A stretch of DNA of 64,000 nucleotides, taken from contig CM035359.1 of NCBI GenBank assembly GCA_020137815.1, positions 2,413,845 to 2,477,844 on the forward strand, given 5' to 3'. Shown one piece after another: positions 1-11,974 of this stretch. Numbering within the stretch: the first letter of the stretch is position 1; the number at the start of each line of letters is the position of its first letter. The position numbers and the translations under genes are program-made. This DNA is from Hormiphora californensis. Taxonomy: Eukaryota > Ctenophora > Tentaculata > Cydippida > Pleurobrachiidae. The notes below the pieces were generated by a model. The model ran no database searches, was not told the DNA's origin, and was given only the letters and a program-made list of their open reading frames with translations.

Positions 1-1087
1 TAACCCCTACCCCTCTCCAACCCTACCCCTCTCTAACTCCTACCCCTCTCTAACTCCTACCCCTCTCTAACTCCTACCCCTCTCTAACCCCTACCCCTCT
101 CTAACCCCTACCCCTCTCTAACCCCTACCCCTCTCTAACCCCTACCCCTCTCTAACCCCTACCCCTCTCTAACTCCTCCCCCTCTCTAACTCCTGCCCCT
201 CTCTAACCCCTACCCCTCTCTAACTCCTACCCCTCTCTAACCCCTACCCCTCTCTAACCCCTACCCCTCTCCAACCCCTACCCCTCTCTAACCCCTACCC
301 CTCTCTAACCCCTACCCCTCTCTAACTCCTGTCTCCTACCCCTCTCTAACCCCTATCCCTCTCGACTAACCCCTACCCCTCTCTAGCCCCTACCCCTCAT
401 TGCCCCTCTAACCCCCTTCTCGACTACGACCCCTCTATTCTCTAACCCCTGCCCCTCTCTAACCCCTACCCCTCTCTGACTCCTGCCCCTCTAACCCCCT
501 CTATTCTCTAACCCCTACCCCTCTCTAACCCCTGTCCCTCTCTAACTCCTACCCCTCTCTAACCCCTACCCCTCTCTAACTCCTGCCCCTCTCTAACCCC
601 TACCCCTCTCTAACCCCTACCCCTCTCTAACCCCTACCCCTCTCTAACCCCTGTCCCTCTCTAACTCCTAACCCTCTCTAACTCCCACCCCTCTCGATCT
701 AACCCCTACCCCTCTCTAACCCCTACCCCTCTCTAACCCCTACCCCTCTCTAACTCCTACCCCTCTCTAACCCCTACCCCTCTCTAACTCCTACCCCTCT
801 AACTCCTGCCCCTCTCTAACCCCTACACCTCTACAACCCCTACCCCTCTCTAACTCCTACCCCTCTCTAACCCCTACCCCTCTCTAACCCCTACCCCTCT
901 CTAACTCCTACCCCTCTCTAACCCCTACCCCTCTCTAACTCCTACCCCTCTAACTCCTGCCCCTCTCTAACCCCTACACCTCTACAACCCCTACCCCTCT
1001 CTAACCCCTACCCCTCTCTAACCCCTACCCCTCTCTAACTCCTACCCCTATCTAACCCCTACCCCTCTCTAACCCCTACCCCTCTTC
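1..1087. repeat. 17-bp C-rich minisatellite abutting an exon
   Basis: About 60 copies of a 17-bp unit, consensus TAACCCCTACCCCTCTC, with common variants (CTCCTACC, CTCCTGCC) and a few slipped units near 330-430 and 480-500. The last unit runs into cttcag, the 3' splice site of the exon at 1090, so the array lies in an intron of the APP-like gene and extends beyond the window start. The opposite strand carries two GGGG runs per unit and could form G-quadruplexes. The orientation resembles a C-strand telomere, but the unit is not TTAGGG-like. Confidence 0.9.
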
Positions 1088-1089
1088 AG

Positions 1090-2690
1090 GAGAAGATATG
1101 GACACATTACTAGTTCGGATCAAGGAAATCCAACTGCAACAAAACACTCAAGTTGCTGAGCTGTTCGGGGAACACTTTAGGTGCATGGTGGTTGATGTTG
1201 TGAACTTGAAAAACTCCTCAATGATGTTAATTCAAAAGGTAAAAACATCACCCTCACCCCTCACCCCTCGCCACCCACAGTGTGTCCCACACCCCTCTCA
1301 CCCCTCTCACCCCTCGCCACACCCCCCAATTCACCCAAATTCTAAAGATTTGTATATCAGATGTCCCCGGTCCGACCATCATATCTCGATTTAACACAAC
1401 TACCACTTTCCTAGTTGTCCATTGAAGTACTTACCGAGGAGCGCCGTGCTGAGTTCTTGTTCAATGTTGACCAACAGAGTGGGGAGATAAGTGAAGCAAA
1501 GAACAGATTCACCTCGCTGAGGGACAGGCTACTAAAAAATGAAGTTAACGATTTTGGATTTGACTATCGGGCCATAGTATCCCATTTACAGGTGACTATT
1601 TGATTGCAAATTTATTAAAACACCGATTACATAGTTAGTTTAAATCAGGAAATTGTGTCAGCGATTCTCTGTGTAATATCCCCTGAAATCTCTCCCAGAA
1701 TGTTGAAGTGAAATTAAGGGCAATGTTGAAGGAATTAGAGGATCTAGAGACGGAGATGGAGTGTGCCAATGGGGTGGAGTGTGGAACTGATGGGACCATA
1801 TTTGAACCTCCTTTCAACCATCATCCCATCACGGTAATTATGTTATTACTAATTACACTAATTAAATTAGTGTCTGCCTAGATAATTAGTAATCAGAGTT
1901 GGTAATTATATCCCGTGCCCTTCTAGCTAGTTATTTAGTAGGTTTGGTTTGGTTTGGTTTGGTTCGACTGTACCTCGCACTGCGCCCCGAAGGCGCCTGG
2001 CTGACAACCCTGTTTTCTAAATGTGAAGGAGGCTTAGACTTCTTACTTTTTACTTTTCCAGATAACCAGATAACAACTTTAAAAATAATTCTCTATTTTT
2101 TCTCAGGATGCCCCCACGGAAGAGGAGACGGCCCCAACATTGTCTGAAGAGACCCTGATTGTAATTGTATCAGTTATATCTGCTGTTACCATTGTGGTGG
2201 CTCTCGTATTTTTCCTCATTGTGGTACGTTCAAATAGTCAGTTAATTAATGGGTTAACTTATTAGTTAACTAATTGATTATGTAATAGGTTAACCCACTT
2301 AACTAATTAATTAATTAATATGTTAACTAATTCAATTGATTAATGGGTTGTTAGCCCTTTTCGCTATATAACCCCTTGGCCATTGAGAGAGCTGAGCTAA
2401 TGGGGGGGGGGGGGATAGAACCAAATTCTCAGAGACTCAGGGACTCAAAGGGTCGCCCGTCGCTAATTTTACTTTCTTGTTATATAATCATCATTTTTTA
2501 TCAAATTAACCCATACCATTCCCTCACACAGGTACGTAGAACGTTTGTAAAAAGTTCCTCTGGTCAGCGCTCAATGACTGCACACACCGATCTCCTAACG
2601 GCCCAGCAGTATGTCAGTTTTCTACAGAAGAACGGATATGCAAATCCAACCTGTCGGCTGCCACAGAAATATCTCAACGAAAAAGACTGA
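1090..2690 (+). CDS. APP-like (amyloid precursor family) type I membrane protein, 3' exons
   Basis: Five exons with GT-AG borders join in frame: 1090-1238, 1415-1591, 1699-1833, 2107-2223 and 2532-2690 (TGA stop). They give about 244 C-terminal residues; the 5' part lies upstream of the minisatellite. Exons 1-3 encode a charged helical ectodomain, possibly a divergent E2 region. A Cys-containing acidic stretch (ECANGVECGTDG) and a Glu/Thr-rich stalk follow. Exon 4 holds one membrane helix (LIVIVSVISAVTIVVALVFF). Exon 5 is a 52-residue cytoplasmic tail starting VRR and containing NGYANPTC. APP family tails have about 47-50 residues with a GYENPTY motif that binds PTB adaptors (Fe65, X11, Dab). 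Here the motif's position relative to the membrane and C-terminus matches, but its final Tyr is Cys. The ATG at 1098 could be a start, but the acceptor at 1088-1089 makes an internal exon likelier. The family call rests on tail and topology. Confidence 0.62.
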
Positions 2691-2856
2691 AAGCTTGGCG
2701 GTCATACATATTATATCTGCGATTTGTGTTAATATGCTTTCATGTATGAACAATTTGATATATATGTGAGAGCTTATTTGTTCATTTCTGTGGACACCGA
2801 GATATAATGGACTCTTTGAGGTGATTTTTTTTCTTTTATTTCCACACGTGAACAGT

Positions 2857-2922
2857 CTGTCTGGCGCCGCGACCCCATTTGAGCGCACTGAGAATCAAAT
2901 GGGGGTCTGGCGCGCCAGACAG
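2857..2922. repeat. Foldback element, CTGTCTGGCGC family, copy 1
   Basis: An imperfect inverted repeat of about 27-bp arms around a 12-nt loop. The left arm begins CTGTCTGGCGC and ends CCCCATTTGA; the right arm mirrors it, TCAAATGGGG to GCGCCAGACAG. Related copies lie at 4931-5001, 5309-5363 and 53360-53421. No coding capacity; probably a MITE-like or foldback repeat. Confidence 0.7.
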
Positions 2923-4600
2923 TGAACAGCAGTGGCAACCTGGTCCTTATACCAAGAAGACTCTTATTATTGAAAAAGTATGAACTCAGACTGGATTTAG
3001 TTTTCAAATCGAGATAGCAATTGCTCAGAGAGTTTCGCTTTAAATTTTGTGCTGAGACAGAGAGACAGAGAGAGACAGGATGGGGGGGGCATGTTAATGT
3101 TAGGGGGGAATACATAATCAATCATATCTCCGGTTCCAGATAAGGTACAGAAATCGTTTTGGTAGCGTTGGAAAGAGGAAGATAACAGCTTTCAAACGCA
3201 ACCGGTTTCAGGTCTCTATCTTATCAGGAACAGGGGATATGAACCAAACTCCGCAAAATCGAGTGCGGTAAAATCAAAATTTGAATGAAATTTTAAAAAA
3301 GGTGTCCCTGCAAGAATCTGTGACGTCACTTTTTGAAAACAACCCATCTTTCAACGGCTATTGCTCAGCCTCCTTAAGTCCAATTAACTTCTCTCAAAAA
3401 CAGCAAGGTAGATAATCGTCAGATCTAACAACTGGTGAAAGAATCAAGTCAAACGGACTTCAGGAGCCAAAGTTATAAGCACCGCCGTTTTTTCGACCGC
3501 AAAGTTATCTTCGACCCAGCCGGGATCAGGCCAAACGCGCGCGCGGCATTCCCTCCAGTCCCCTCGTTTATACGATCTAAAGTCCTTTTAGCACGCGTTT
3601 TTTGGTATTACACTTGCTGCATGTTGTTCTGCGAACAAAGATGTTCCTTCTGCACGATTTGCATACCCCCAAGCCGTCTACTACAGCCTTCCCAACAACG
3701 ATTTGTTCCATTTTGTAAATTCGAACAAAAACTAGCCAACCTGAACCGCAATTGAGGTCAAATGACACTAATCCACATTTTCCAACCTTAAAAACTTAAT
3801 AAGACTCATAAATTTACCTTCAATCGAAAAATATCCCAAAAATAATTTTTTCTAAAAAAACACAAGGATTTGTAGCGAAGCAAATTTTAAATTTTTGACC
3901 AAAAAAGCAATTTTGGGAATTTTTTCGTATTTTTCGAACAGAAACGTTGTACATCACTTTCTTTCGTCTGAATAATGGATTATCAATGCAAAAATTACAT
4001 TCAAGTGACATTTTACACGCTAAATTGAAATATTCGTACTCTTTGAATTTGATCGATTTGGAGCCAAAAAACTTGTATGTCGGACTTTGGTTATCGGAGG
4101 AGGCCTTGCACGGGTATACAAACGTTAGATAAGTCATTAAACTATAAAATTAAATCAGTTAAAGTCGTATTATCAACCGATAACACCAATATTTTAGCAT
4201 TTGTTAATTTTGTTAATTAACGTTAATTAACAAAATCGGAAAAAAGAGGTGATTTATTAACAATTAACATGTCCCCCCCCCCCCCGACAGGATTGTTAAA
4301 ACAGTATCGAGCAAAGCAACTGTGTTAGAGGTTCCGGGTTTTTTTTGATTTACAAAAACAGACAATTAATTGGGGAAGGGTTTGAAGGAGTTATCTATAC
4401 GTTTAAATTGTTTCTATACAAAACTATACCACTTGTTTTCGTTTGGCAACACCCGGTCAAAGGCAATACTGGCTTTATTTGAGATTCATTCGGTAATTCC
4501 TGTCAGCGCCTGTATATATGGCGGCGTCACACCCCGATTTGATTCTCGATAGTGCGCTCAGATCTGTCACAGTATTGGCTAGACCTGTCAGGCCAATGCT
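2923..4600. other. Gene-free stretch
   Basis: AT-rich sequence with no reading frame that looks like a protein and no exon signature on either strand. It contains a poly-C run near 4271-4284 and a half copy of the CTGTCTGGCGC foldback family near 4510-4565. Nothing else can be supported. Confidence 0.5.
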
Positions 4601-4619
4601 CTGACCACAGTTCTTGCGC

Positions 4620-4790
4620 TGAGAGAAATGAGAATAGGGTCAGGCCAATGCTCTCCTTGAGAGAAATGAGAATAGGGTCAGGCCAATGCTCTCCTTGAGA
4701 GAAATGAGAATAGGGTCAGGCCAATGCTCTCCTTGAGAGAAATGAGAATAGGGTCAGGCCAATGCTCTGACGGAATTCTCATTGCTCTGT
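4620..4790. repeat. 38-bp tandem repeat
   Basis: About four copies of a 38-bp unit containing GAGAGAAATGAGAATAGGG and TCAGGCCAATGCTCTCC. The copies near 4658, 4696 and 4734 are almost identical. Degenerate related pieces (CAGACCGATGCTCTGAC) continue to about 4900. Confidence 0.85.
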
Positions 4791-4930
4791 TCAATTCCGA
4801 AGCGAGAATGGGTCAACGCGATGCGTGTCAGACCGATGCTCTGACCACAGTTCTCGTATGAGAACAGGGTAATGGCGTCAGACCGATGCTCTGACGCTGC
4901 CGGGGTCTCACTGAGCAGTCACCCCTTAAT

Positions 4931-5363
4931 CTGTCTGGCGCCGCGACCCATCTGAGCACACTGTTTGAGAATCAAATTGGGTTATGGGCGCCGCCATACA
5001 GTACCCAACAAACTGGTCCATTCAAGTTGATAGTATCAATGATATTGATACTGACTAGCTGCGCCAGACCCCGATTTGTTTAGTAACAGTGCGCTGAGAG
5101 TCAGAATCAGATTTGTCTCTGATTTGTCTCCTATAAGTATATATATATATAAGACTCGACCGTTCTCTTCGCACCGGGGTACGCGATGTACAAAATCAGA
5201 TGGGGTCCGCGGTGCCAAACAGGTTTATAGTATGAATCATACTATGATCCTGTCTGGCGGTGCTGACCGTGCAGGGCTATACACTGTGGCGCCAGACTGT
5301 ACAGTGTACAGTCTGGCGCCGCGACCCCATCTGAATCAAATGGGGTATGGCGCCGCCATACAG
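4931..5363. repeat. Two more copies of the CTGTCTGGCGC foldback family
   Basis: Copies at 4931-5001 and 5309-5363 share the CTGTCTGGCGCCGCGACCC left arm and a right arm ending GGCGCCGCCATACAG. Fragments between them (5058-5100, 5255-5310) carry single arms. The spacing is irregular, so this is a cluster of insertions or decayed copies rather than a tandem array. Confidence 0.65.
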
Positions 5364-5654
5364 CTGTACTCTATCTGACGGCGTCAACCCGATCTGAACG
5401 GCGAACGCGCCAGACCCCTACTTGATTCTCAACACGGCGATTTGGTAGTGCTCACTAAACTCAGGCATTGTCAGCATTCAATATCATACGCCGCGTCCAA
5501 TGAAAGTTTCATCCGTTTTCATTTTGATAATATCAATGATATCTTCAGTGTGCTTAGATTTGGCCGTCGCCAAACCCCACCACCAGTTACAAAATTGAAT
5601 CCTGGTATGGAACCTGTGATGGAAATGACAGCCGCGACGATCTGAGGGTCAGCA

Positions 5655-5718
5655 GTCAGCACACACCAAAGTTAAAATTAAAATTAAAATTTTAATTTTA
5701 ACTTTGGTGTGTGCTGAC
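5655..5718. repeat. Perfect 31-bp inverted repeat
   Basis: Two 31-bp arms separated by 2 bp. The arm begins GTCAGCACACACCAAAG and ends in an AAAATT-rich segment; the right arm is its exact complement. It could extrude as a cruciform or be the collapsed ends of a foldback transposon. Confidence 0.85.
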
Positions 5719-7641
5719 CCTGATTCTGGATTATAATTTAAGTGTGCAGGATCAGAGCATCTGTCTGGCGGACACGGTTTTGATTCTCAAGGTGAACGTC
5801 AACGACGTCGACAGTACGTTCAAATCGGATCGGGTCAGTGTAGACAGGTTTGGTTGAAGTTCAATACATCAATATTATAATACTTGACTGTGTGTGGTTT
5901 ACAAATTGAAAGGCGATGTTTTTTGTTATAGTAAACAGGTGATTATACCATCTGAATTATATATAATTATATTCAATATATACCAACGCGCTTTCTCACT
6001 CACTTTCTCTCTGTATGGTATATATCCCAGGTCTCCGTTGTCCGGCCATCATATCATGGCACACACATCCCTCACTGGTTCTCTAAACCCGAATATAGGC
6101 ATTCAAAAAGAGAAATATCCCGTTGTGAAAGAGCGATGGAAAATGGATAGTATATTGCTAATGTAATATCTCTCTTTCTCTATCTCACCATAACCTAACA
6201 ATTCTCGTGAGTGAGATAGGTTGCTAAGATGTCAGCCAGTGACTCTTGCTCGTAAAAATTTAACACACACACACACACGTGAATATATGGTTAAATGTGT
6301 GAAAGAGACTTCTCGTTCTCGGTATAAAATTCTCTTCATCTCTCACTCATATCAACTGTATCACGTTGCCGCTAATTATATTTGTATCTCTCACTTTTTG
6401 TAATGTAAAAATAATATCAATATGTGTCGTATAAGTTACTATATGTGAGAAAACCCGGCAATATGATCGAATGGTTGTGGGTTTCTCGGGAAAAAACAAT
6501 AATAATTATAGGGAACTAGGGAGATTGTGTAGAGATCGAACATAGTGTTTGTGTCTTTTTCACGATATTGTTCTGGTCCTTTTGAGAGTCTTAAACTCTC
6601 TCGCTAACCCACACTGTAGCAAACATAAATTGTCTTTGGTGTGACAGCTGGTGCCTCTAAATCTGCCAAACACGCACACGCACAAACACACGGGTACACA
6701 TTATATTTATATAATAATATATGGGTATCAAAAAATCTCTCGACCGTTAAAAACTGCTTGTATATTGTCCGTATTGTATATATTCCCCTAATCTATCTGC
6801 CGACTCCAGTCCTCCCCGAACCACAATAAAGCAGCAAAACAACCAACATGGCAACAAGGTGCAGGCGCGTAATAACTCAGCTACAAAAAGAACACGTGAC
6901 CAAGTACTAGGTGCGTGAGCCCCCACGCGTGAGCCCTCACGCACACAAACACAAGTTCTGCAACCCAATTAACACAACAGAAAAGAATCCAAAATTTCTT
7001 TCACTCCCTCTCTCTAACTAATTATAGGGTGTATATAATCGAGATACTAAAAATAATCAAAACACTTCCCCCACTTACTCCCTCGGGCTATTATTATTAT
7101 TGTTGGGTATATAATGTTTAAAATGGGTCATGTAAGCGATTAAAAATATTTGTATAGCACAAAAAAAGGAGGAAAAGGAAAAGTTGGTTACTTTCCTTCC
7201 CTCCATTTTGAGCTAGTCGCTGCTGCAGTCGGGGATATAACGCAGGTGTAACTTGAAATCCAAGAGATAAGAACACACGCGTGAGCCATCACGCGTTAGC
7301 CATGTGATCTACCTCATGGATTATTCCAAGTTAACTGCGAAACAGACCACAACTGTTGTGTCACGTTTTATAATATTCCCCAGATTTTTGAAAAATAAGA
7401 AAAAAAAATCACGCACACACTACAAAGACACGCTAATAACCACACATGTAACACACATACTAACAATGTACTTGTATAGTATATGTGTGTGTACAATGTA
7501 CTTGTTAGAAAGGATTTATAATCCAATCATTTGATCTCTGTGAATGTCTATTCAAAAACTACCCCACGTTCCCACACACACACACACCCTCATTATATAT
7601 ATGTATCGTCTCCCTTATATATATATCATGTCTCTCCTTCT
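5719..7641. other. Gene-free stretch downstream of innexin A
   Basis: No supported exon. It holds short CA and AT microsatellites (6260-6280, 7575-7590) and homopolymers. It lies downstream of the innexin A stop codon, so part of it may be that gene's 3' untranslated region. No clear polyadenylation hexamer could be fixed. Confidence 0.4.
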
Positions 7642-10001
7642 TTACACGTTACCCTTTCCGTTACCCTTCATTCGATCAGCGATGAGTTTGGAGGAAAGGT
7701 TGGACATGATCGATTCGAATATCCGGGGGGAGACGTTGGAGGCGACGATCTGAAGCATGTGCCGACCGCTCGTCCCGATGTTGAAGAACATGTGCTTGAA
7801 ATCTGAGGGAGATGGCGGGGGTTAGGAAGGGGAGATTGGGAGAGCTGTAAGAGTCAGTCATGTACTTCTTCTTCTACGAGGACGCTGGCTAGTGCGAAGC
7901 ACTAGCCAGTAAGGGGTGGGTACCATGAGGCTCCCGTTCCCCGTCCTGGGTGATGTGGCTGGTCAGTCATGTCAGTACATTCGGGGGATGGGAAGCTATA
8001 GGGTCGAGTTCGGCGAAGGGAGAGTGGAGACTCAGTCACAGTGCGTCACAGTTATAGGCTTCACAATCAACATAACGATTATCTAATAGTCCTTGTCCTT
8101 CCCAACCCCCCTCCTCCCAGATGCTTCATATATCACTAAATACAGCAGCATATAATAACCCTCACTATAGTCCCGTCCCCTGAGGTCCCTCTGGAAGGTC
8201 CCTCAACAGACGGTTTCTATTAGTCTGCCGTGAGTCCAGCATTTCAACAGTCTGGTCGATTATTTTTTGGAACGATCGTCTATTAGAGTGTTCCGCAATT
8301 AAATGTAGTGTAAATCGACCCGTTGTCCCGCAGTTCTTGTATAGTTTCCAAAGGGCTGTGTTTTGTCGTTTAGTAATCGTGTCATTGTTACAGTTAGTTA
8401 GTTAATTAACGGCCAATTAACGGCCAATTAACGGCTAATTAAGGACTTACGGAGCTGATCCTTCAGGAAAGCAGATGCGAGAAGCCTCTTGTACGATCCC
8501 AGAACGAAGATGAGTTTGGTGAGTGCAAAGAGCACGCTCAGACAGTTACAGGCAATAGTGAAGATAATGGCGAACCTGCACGTGTGAAAGTGGAAGTTAG
8601 AAATTCAGAATAGAAACAATCCTTTGAAGTTTAAAGAACAGGATAGAAACAATCCTTTGAAGTTTCAGTTAAGAATAAGATAGAAACAACACCTACCATA
8701 GGATAAGGAAGAGGTACTGGTTGATGACATTGGGGGCAAGGACGCACATTCCTTGTTCCTCTTCGATACCAGAAGGTCCCCACCTCTTGATCTCGCAAGC
8801 AACCATCTGGAGGGGATGTTGGTTAGAGTTCAGACTCTCTCTTATCGGTTAGATTTCAGACATAACTTTCGGTTTGTTAACACAACGAAATAATACAGCT
8901 GTATTTAGGACGCAACACACGTTTCATGGAATCCCTGACGGGAAACCACAAGATTCTTTCAATTTTGGAAATTTGCATACCTTGGGGAAGAGTTTATCCT
9001 TGACCAGTGTGGTTTCGTTGTCTCCTACGGGTAGTTTCGTGGCCCACTCAGAACCATACGATACGAAGGATCCGATAGCGAACATCTCGTCGGTTAGGTA
9101 GAGAGTCATGATACTGAAATATAGAGAGGTTAGGTATCTCAAAATGATATCATTTCCATTTCCTAACAACTTGTGCAGACACTTCTTTTATTAAAAAAGG
9201 TGAAGAAAATTCAATTATATGAGCTAATTATTTAACTAATTAATTAATTTACCTGATGATAAGATAAAGGACCTTGACAAGCATAACGATGAAAAACAGC
9301 CTGTGTTTCTCGGTCAGGAAAGCAAACATAGTGTTCTCATTCATGTATACGTTGAGTTTGTAGTACAACCAAACAGAGGCTTTCTCCGCCATACCGATCT
9401 GATCACCTGAACACGGGAAGAGGGATGGTTATGAAAAGGAGAAAAGGAGGATTATACGTATGAAAAGGAGGTAAAAGTTGGGATTTATGAGGATTCGTTG
9501 TCTAGGATTATACGTTACGGGCATAGGCAAATTTATCGAATTCTTCGAATTACGGTTGGTGTTATTTTAAGTTTGCGTTATATAATATTAATATGTTGAA
9601 TATGTTTTATGGGGATTATCATGAATTGCGCAAGATCCCTTTTCCTCTTCTTTTATTTCTCTCTCTCTCACTCTTTCTTTTTCTCTTTCTCTCTCTCGTT
9701 CTCCCTCAGAAAGGCGATGATCGTAAACTCAATAACATCATCGAAAAGAATAGTGTCCATGACAACATAACGTGGTTCCCATGCTGCATCAATTCACTAT
9801 CTCTCCCCCCCCCCTCTCTCTCTCTCTCTCCTCTCCCGGGGGACCCTATCTAACCTCATCTAACATTAGTTATGATCTGCCAATGACGCTTTATGTGATA
9901 ATAATATGTGATGACACTATAATACGTGGAAAGTTTTAGGGAAGCATAGCCCACGGGTGTTGTGCAAGGTTGCAGAATGTCATCACTCGATCTCCTAACA
10001 C

Positions 10002-10033
<32 letters not shown>

Positions 10034-11637
10034 CTCTCTCTCTTTCTCTCTGCCTATCTTTACAACCTTATTAAAATGCCCTTATCTCTCCCCCCATCTT
10101 GTGCAAAATATGTAAGGTCACCTTAGCAACATGTGACGCTCAACCAGCGAAGCATATTATAAATGGGTTGTCTAGGTCTATCACAATAAGGAGAGGGTAG
10201 AGGTCTAGGTCGGGACACAACCGCGAATATATTTCAATCTAGCAATGTTTTAGGTGTATGTGTATGTCGTCTGGTAGACAGTGTTATGAGCTACGAAGAC
10301 CTACGAAGTCGCTGGAAGTGTAACTTTGCAGCGAATTAAACAAAGTCAACAAATTTGCAGAAAGCTGCAAGATTTTGCAAATTATTATTAGTTACTGAGA
10401 CACTTCATAGGTGATAAATCAGCTGCTGGAGACTTCTTTCTTACCTTCGTCCCCCTTTGGGGTTTTAAGGGAAACCTGTGGATGAGGGGCTTGAGGTCCC
10501 CAAACCCCCGAAATTTTTTTGTAAAGATGGGGAAAACGAAGGGGGGGGCGACTACCCAAAAATAAAGGGGAAACCCCCCACTGGTACCTGGGGTGGTACA
10601 CTTTTAGGGGGGAGGTGGGTTTGGTTTAGGAAGGGGATTAGGGGCCCCCCGGGGACCATGGGGGTAACTCTAAAGGGGGGGAGGTGGATGGTTAGGAAGG
10701 GATGGGGGAAAACCCACTGGAAAACCATAGGTGGTCCTGAAGGGGGAGGTGGGAGGGTTTAAAAGAGCTGTTGATTTTAAAGATTAAATAGAAAAAGGGG
10801 GGGGGAAACATCATGTTTAAACCTTGTTAGACCTTTGCCCTTTTACCACAAAAAATTTAAAGGCCCCCCCCAAACAATTTTTGGGGGGCACAAAAAACCC
10901 CCCCCTTTCTGATGGCGGGGGGTTTTGGTGGAGCGGGGGGGTTTTGGTTTTGGGGGGGTTTGGGAACGTGAACCAGGGGGTTGAAAAGGGGTTTAAAGCA
11001 TAGGGGAAGGGTTGGGGGGGGTTTTTTTTCCCCTTTTGGCATTGGGGGTGTTGCCCTTTAAAAGGGGCTTTTGGGGTATTGCCCCTATAGGGGTTTTTGT
11101 GGTAAAATGTCCCGGGGAAGTTAGATAAAATAGACGTAAAAATAATCATTGATTTGTTTCGCCCCCGTGTTGCCCCGTGGGGGGGTTTAAAAATCTGTGG
11201 GCCCTGCACTGTCTGACTGTCTGTGTGTTTGTCTGTCAGCGGTCCGTCTTCACCCCTCCCCCCACAACCACTGAGAAGGAGGGGATTTTAATGGAGAAAA
11301 CCTGAAAACCAAACCCCCCAAAAACTAAAAAAGATGTTTTGGGGGAATGGTCTAAAATTTGGCCCTGTCTTGGGTATTTTTTACTGGTCTAAAACTTTGA
11401 AAAAGGGCCCCCCTTCTCTAAAACTTTTTTTTTTACATTTTTTCTCAAACCCTCCCCCCCCTTTAGTGAGTCGGGTGATCCAATTCTTAATTCCTATTGG
11501 TCAAAGCAGTCACGTGACCATTTTTCTGCATTGTGATTGGATAACGGATAATATTACATATAATGCTGCTCCAGGTGTGGGGGTTCCCGCCCCTTCTTTA
11601 AATGTAGGGAGAGATGCTACCCCCTGTTATGCAATTT

Positions 11638-11668
<31 letters not shown>

Positions 11669-11907
11669 AAAGAGAGAGAGGGTAAAAGCAGAGAGCAAGA
11701 TGAGATAGAGCCCCGTTAAGAGATAGAGATAAGATTTCTGTTTCTTCATGAGAAGATAAAGATAGATGAAAGAGACGCAGGAAAATGAATTAGCGGTCAT
11801 CTGGGGCCACACTCAGCTCTCAGTAACATAAGATGTGTGTCCCTTATTCGGGGAGGTAGCCGTTTCGAAAAATAGATACAACTAACAAAGTGAGAACAAA
11901 AACGAGT

Positions 11908-11974
<67 letters not shown>

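Noticed and set aside
1-1087. Telomere at the window start
   Set aside because: The strand orientation fits a C-rich telomere end, but the unit is 17 bp rather than TTAGGG-like and the array runs into a splice acceptor of a coding exon, so it is intronic.
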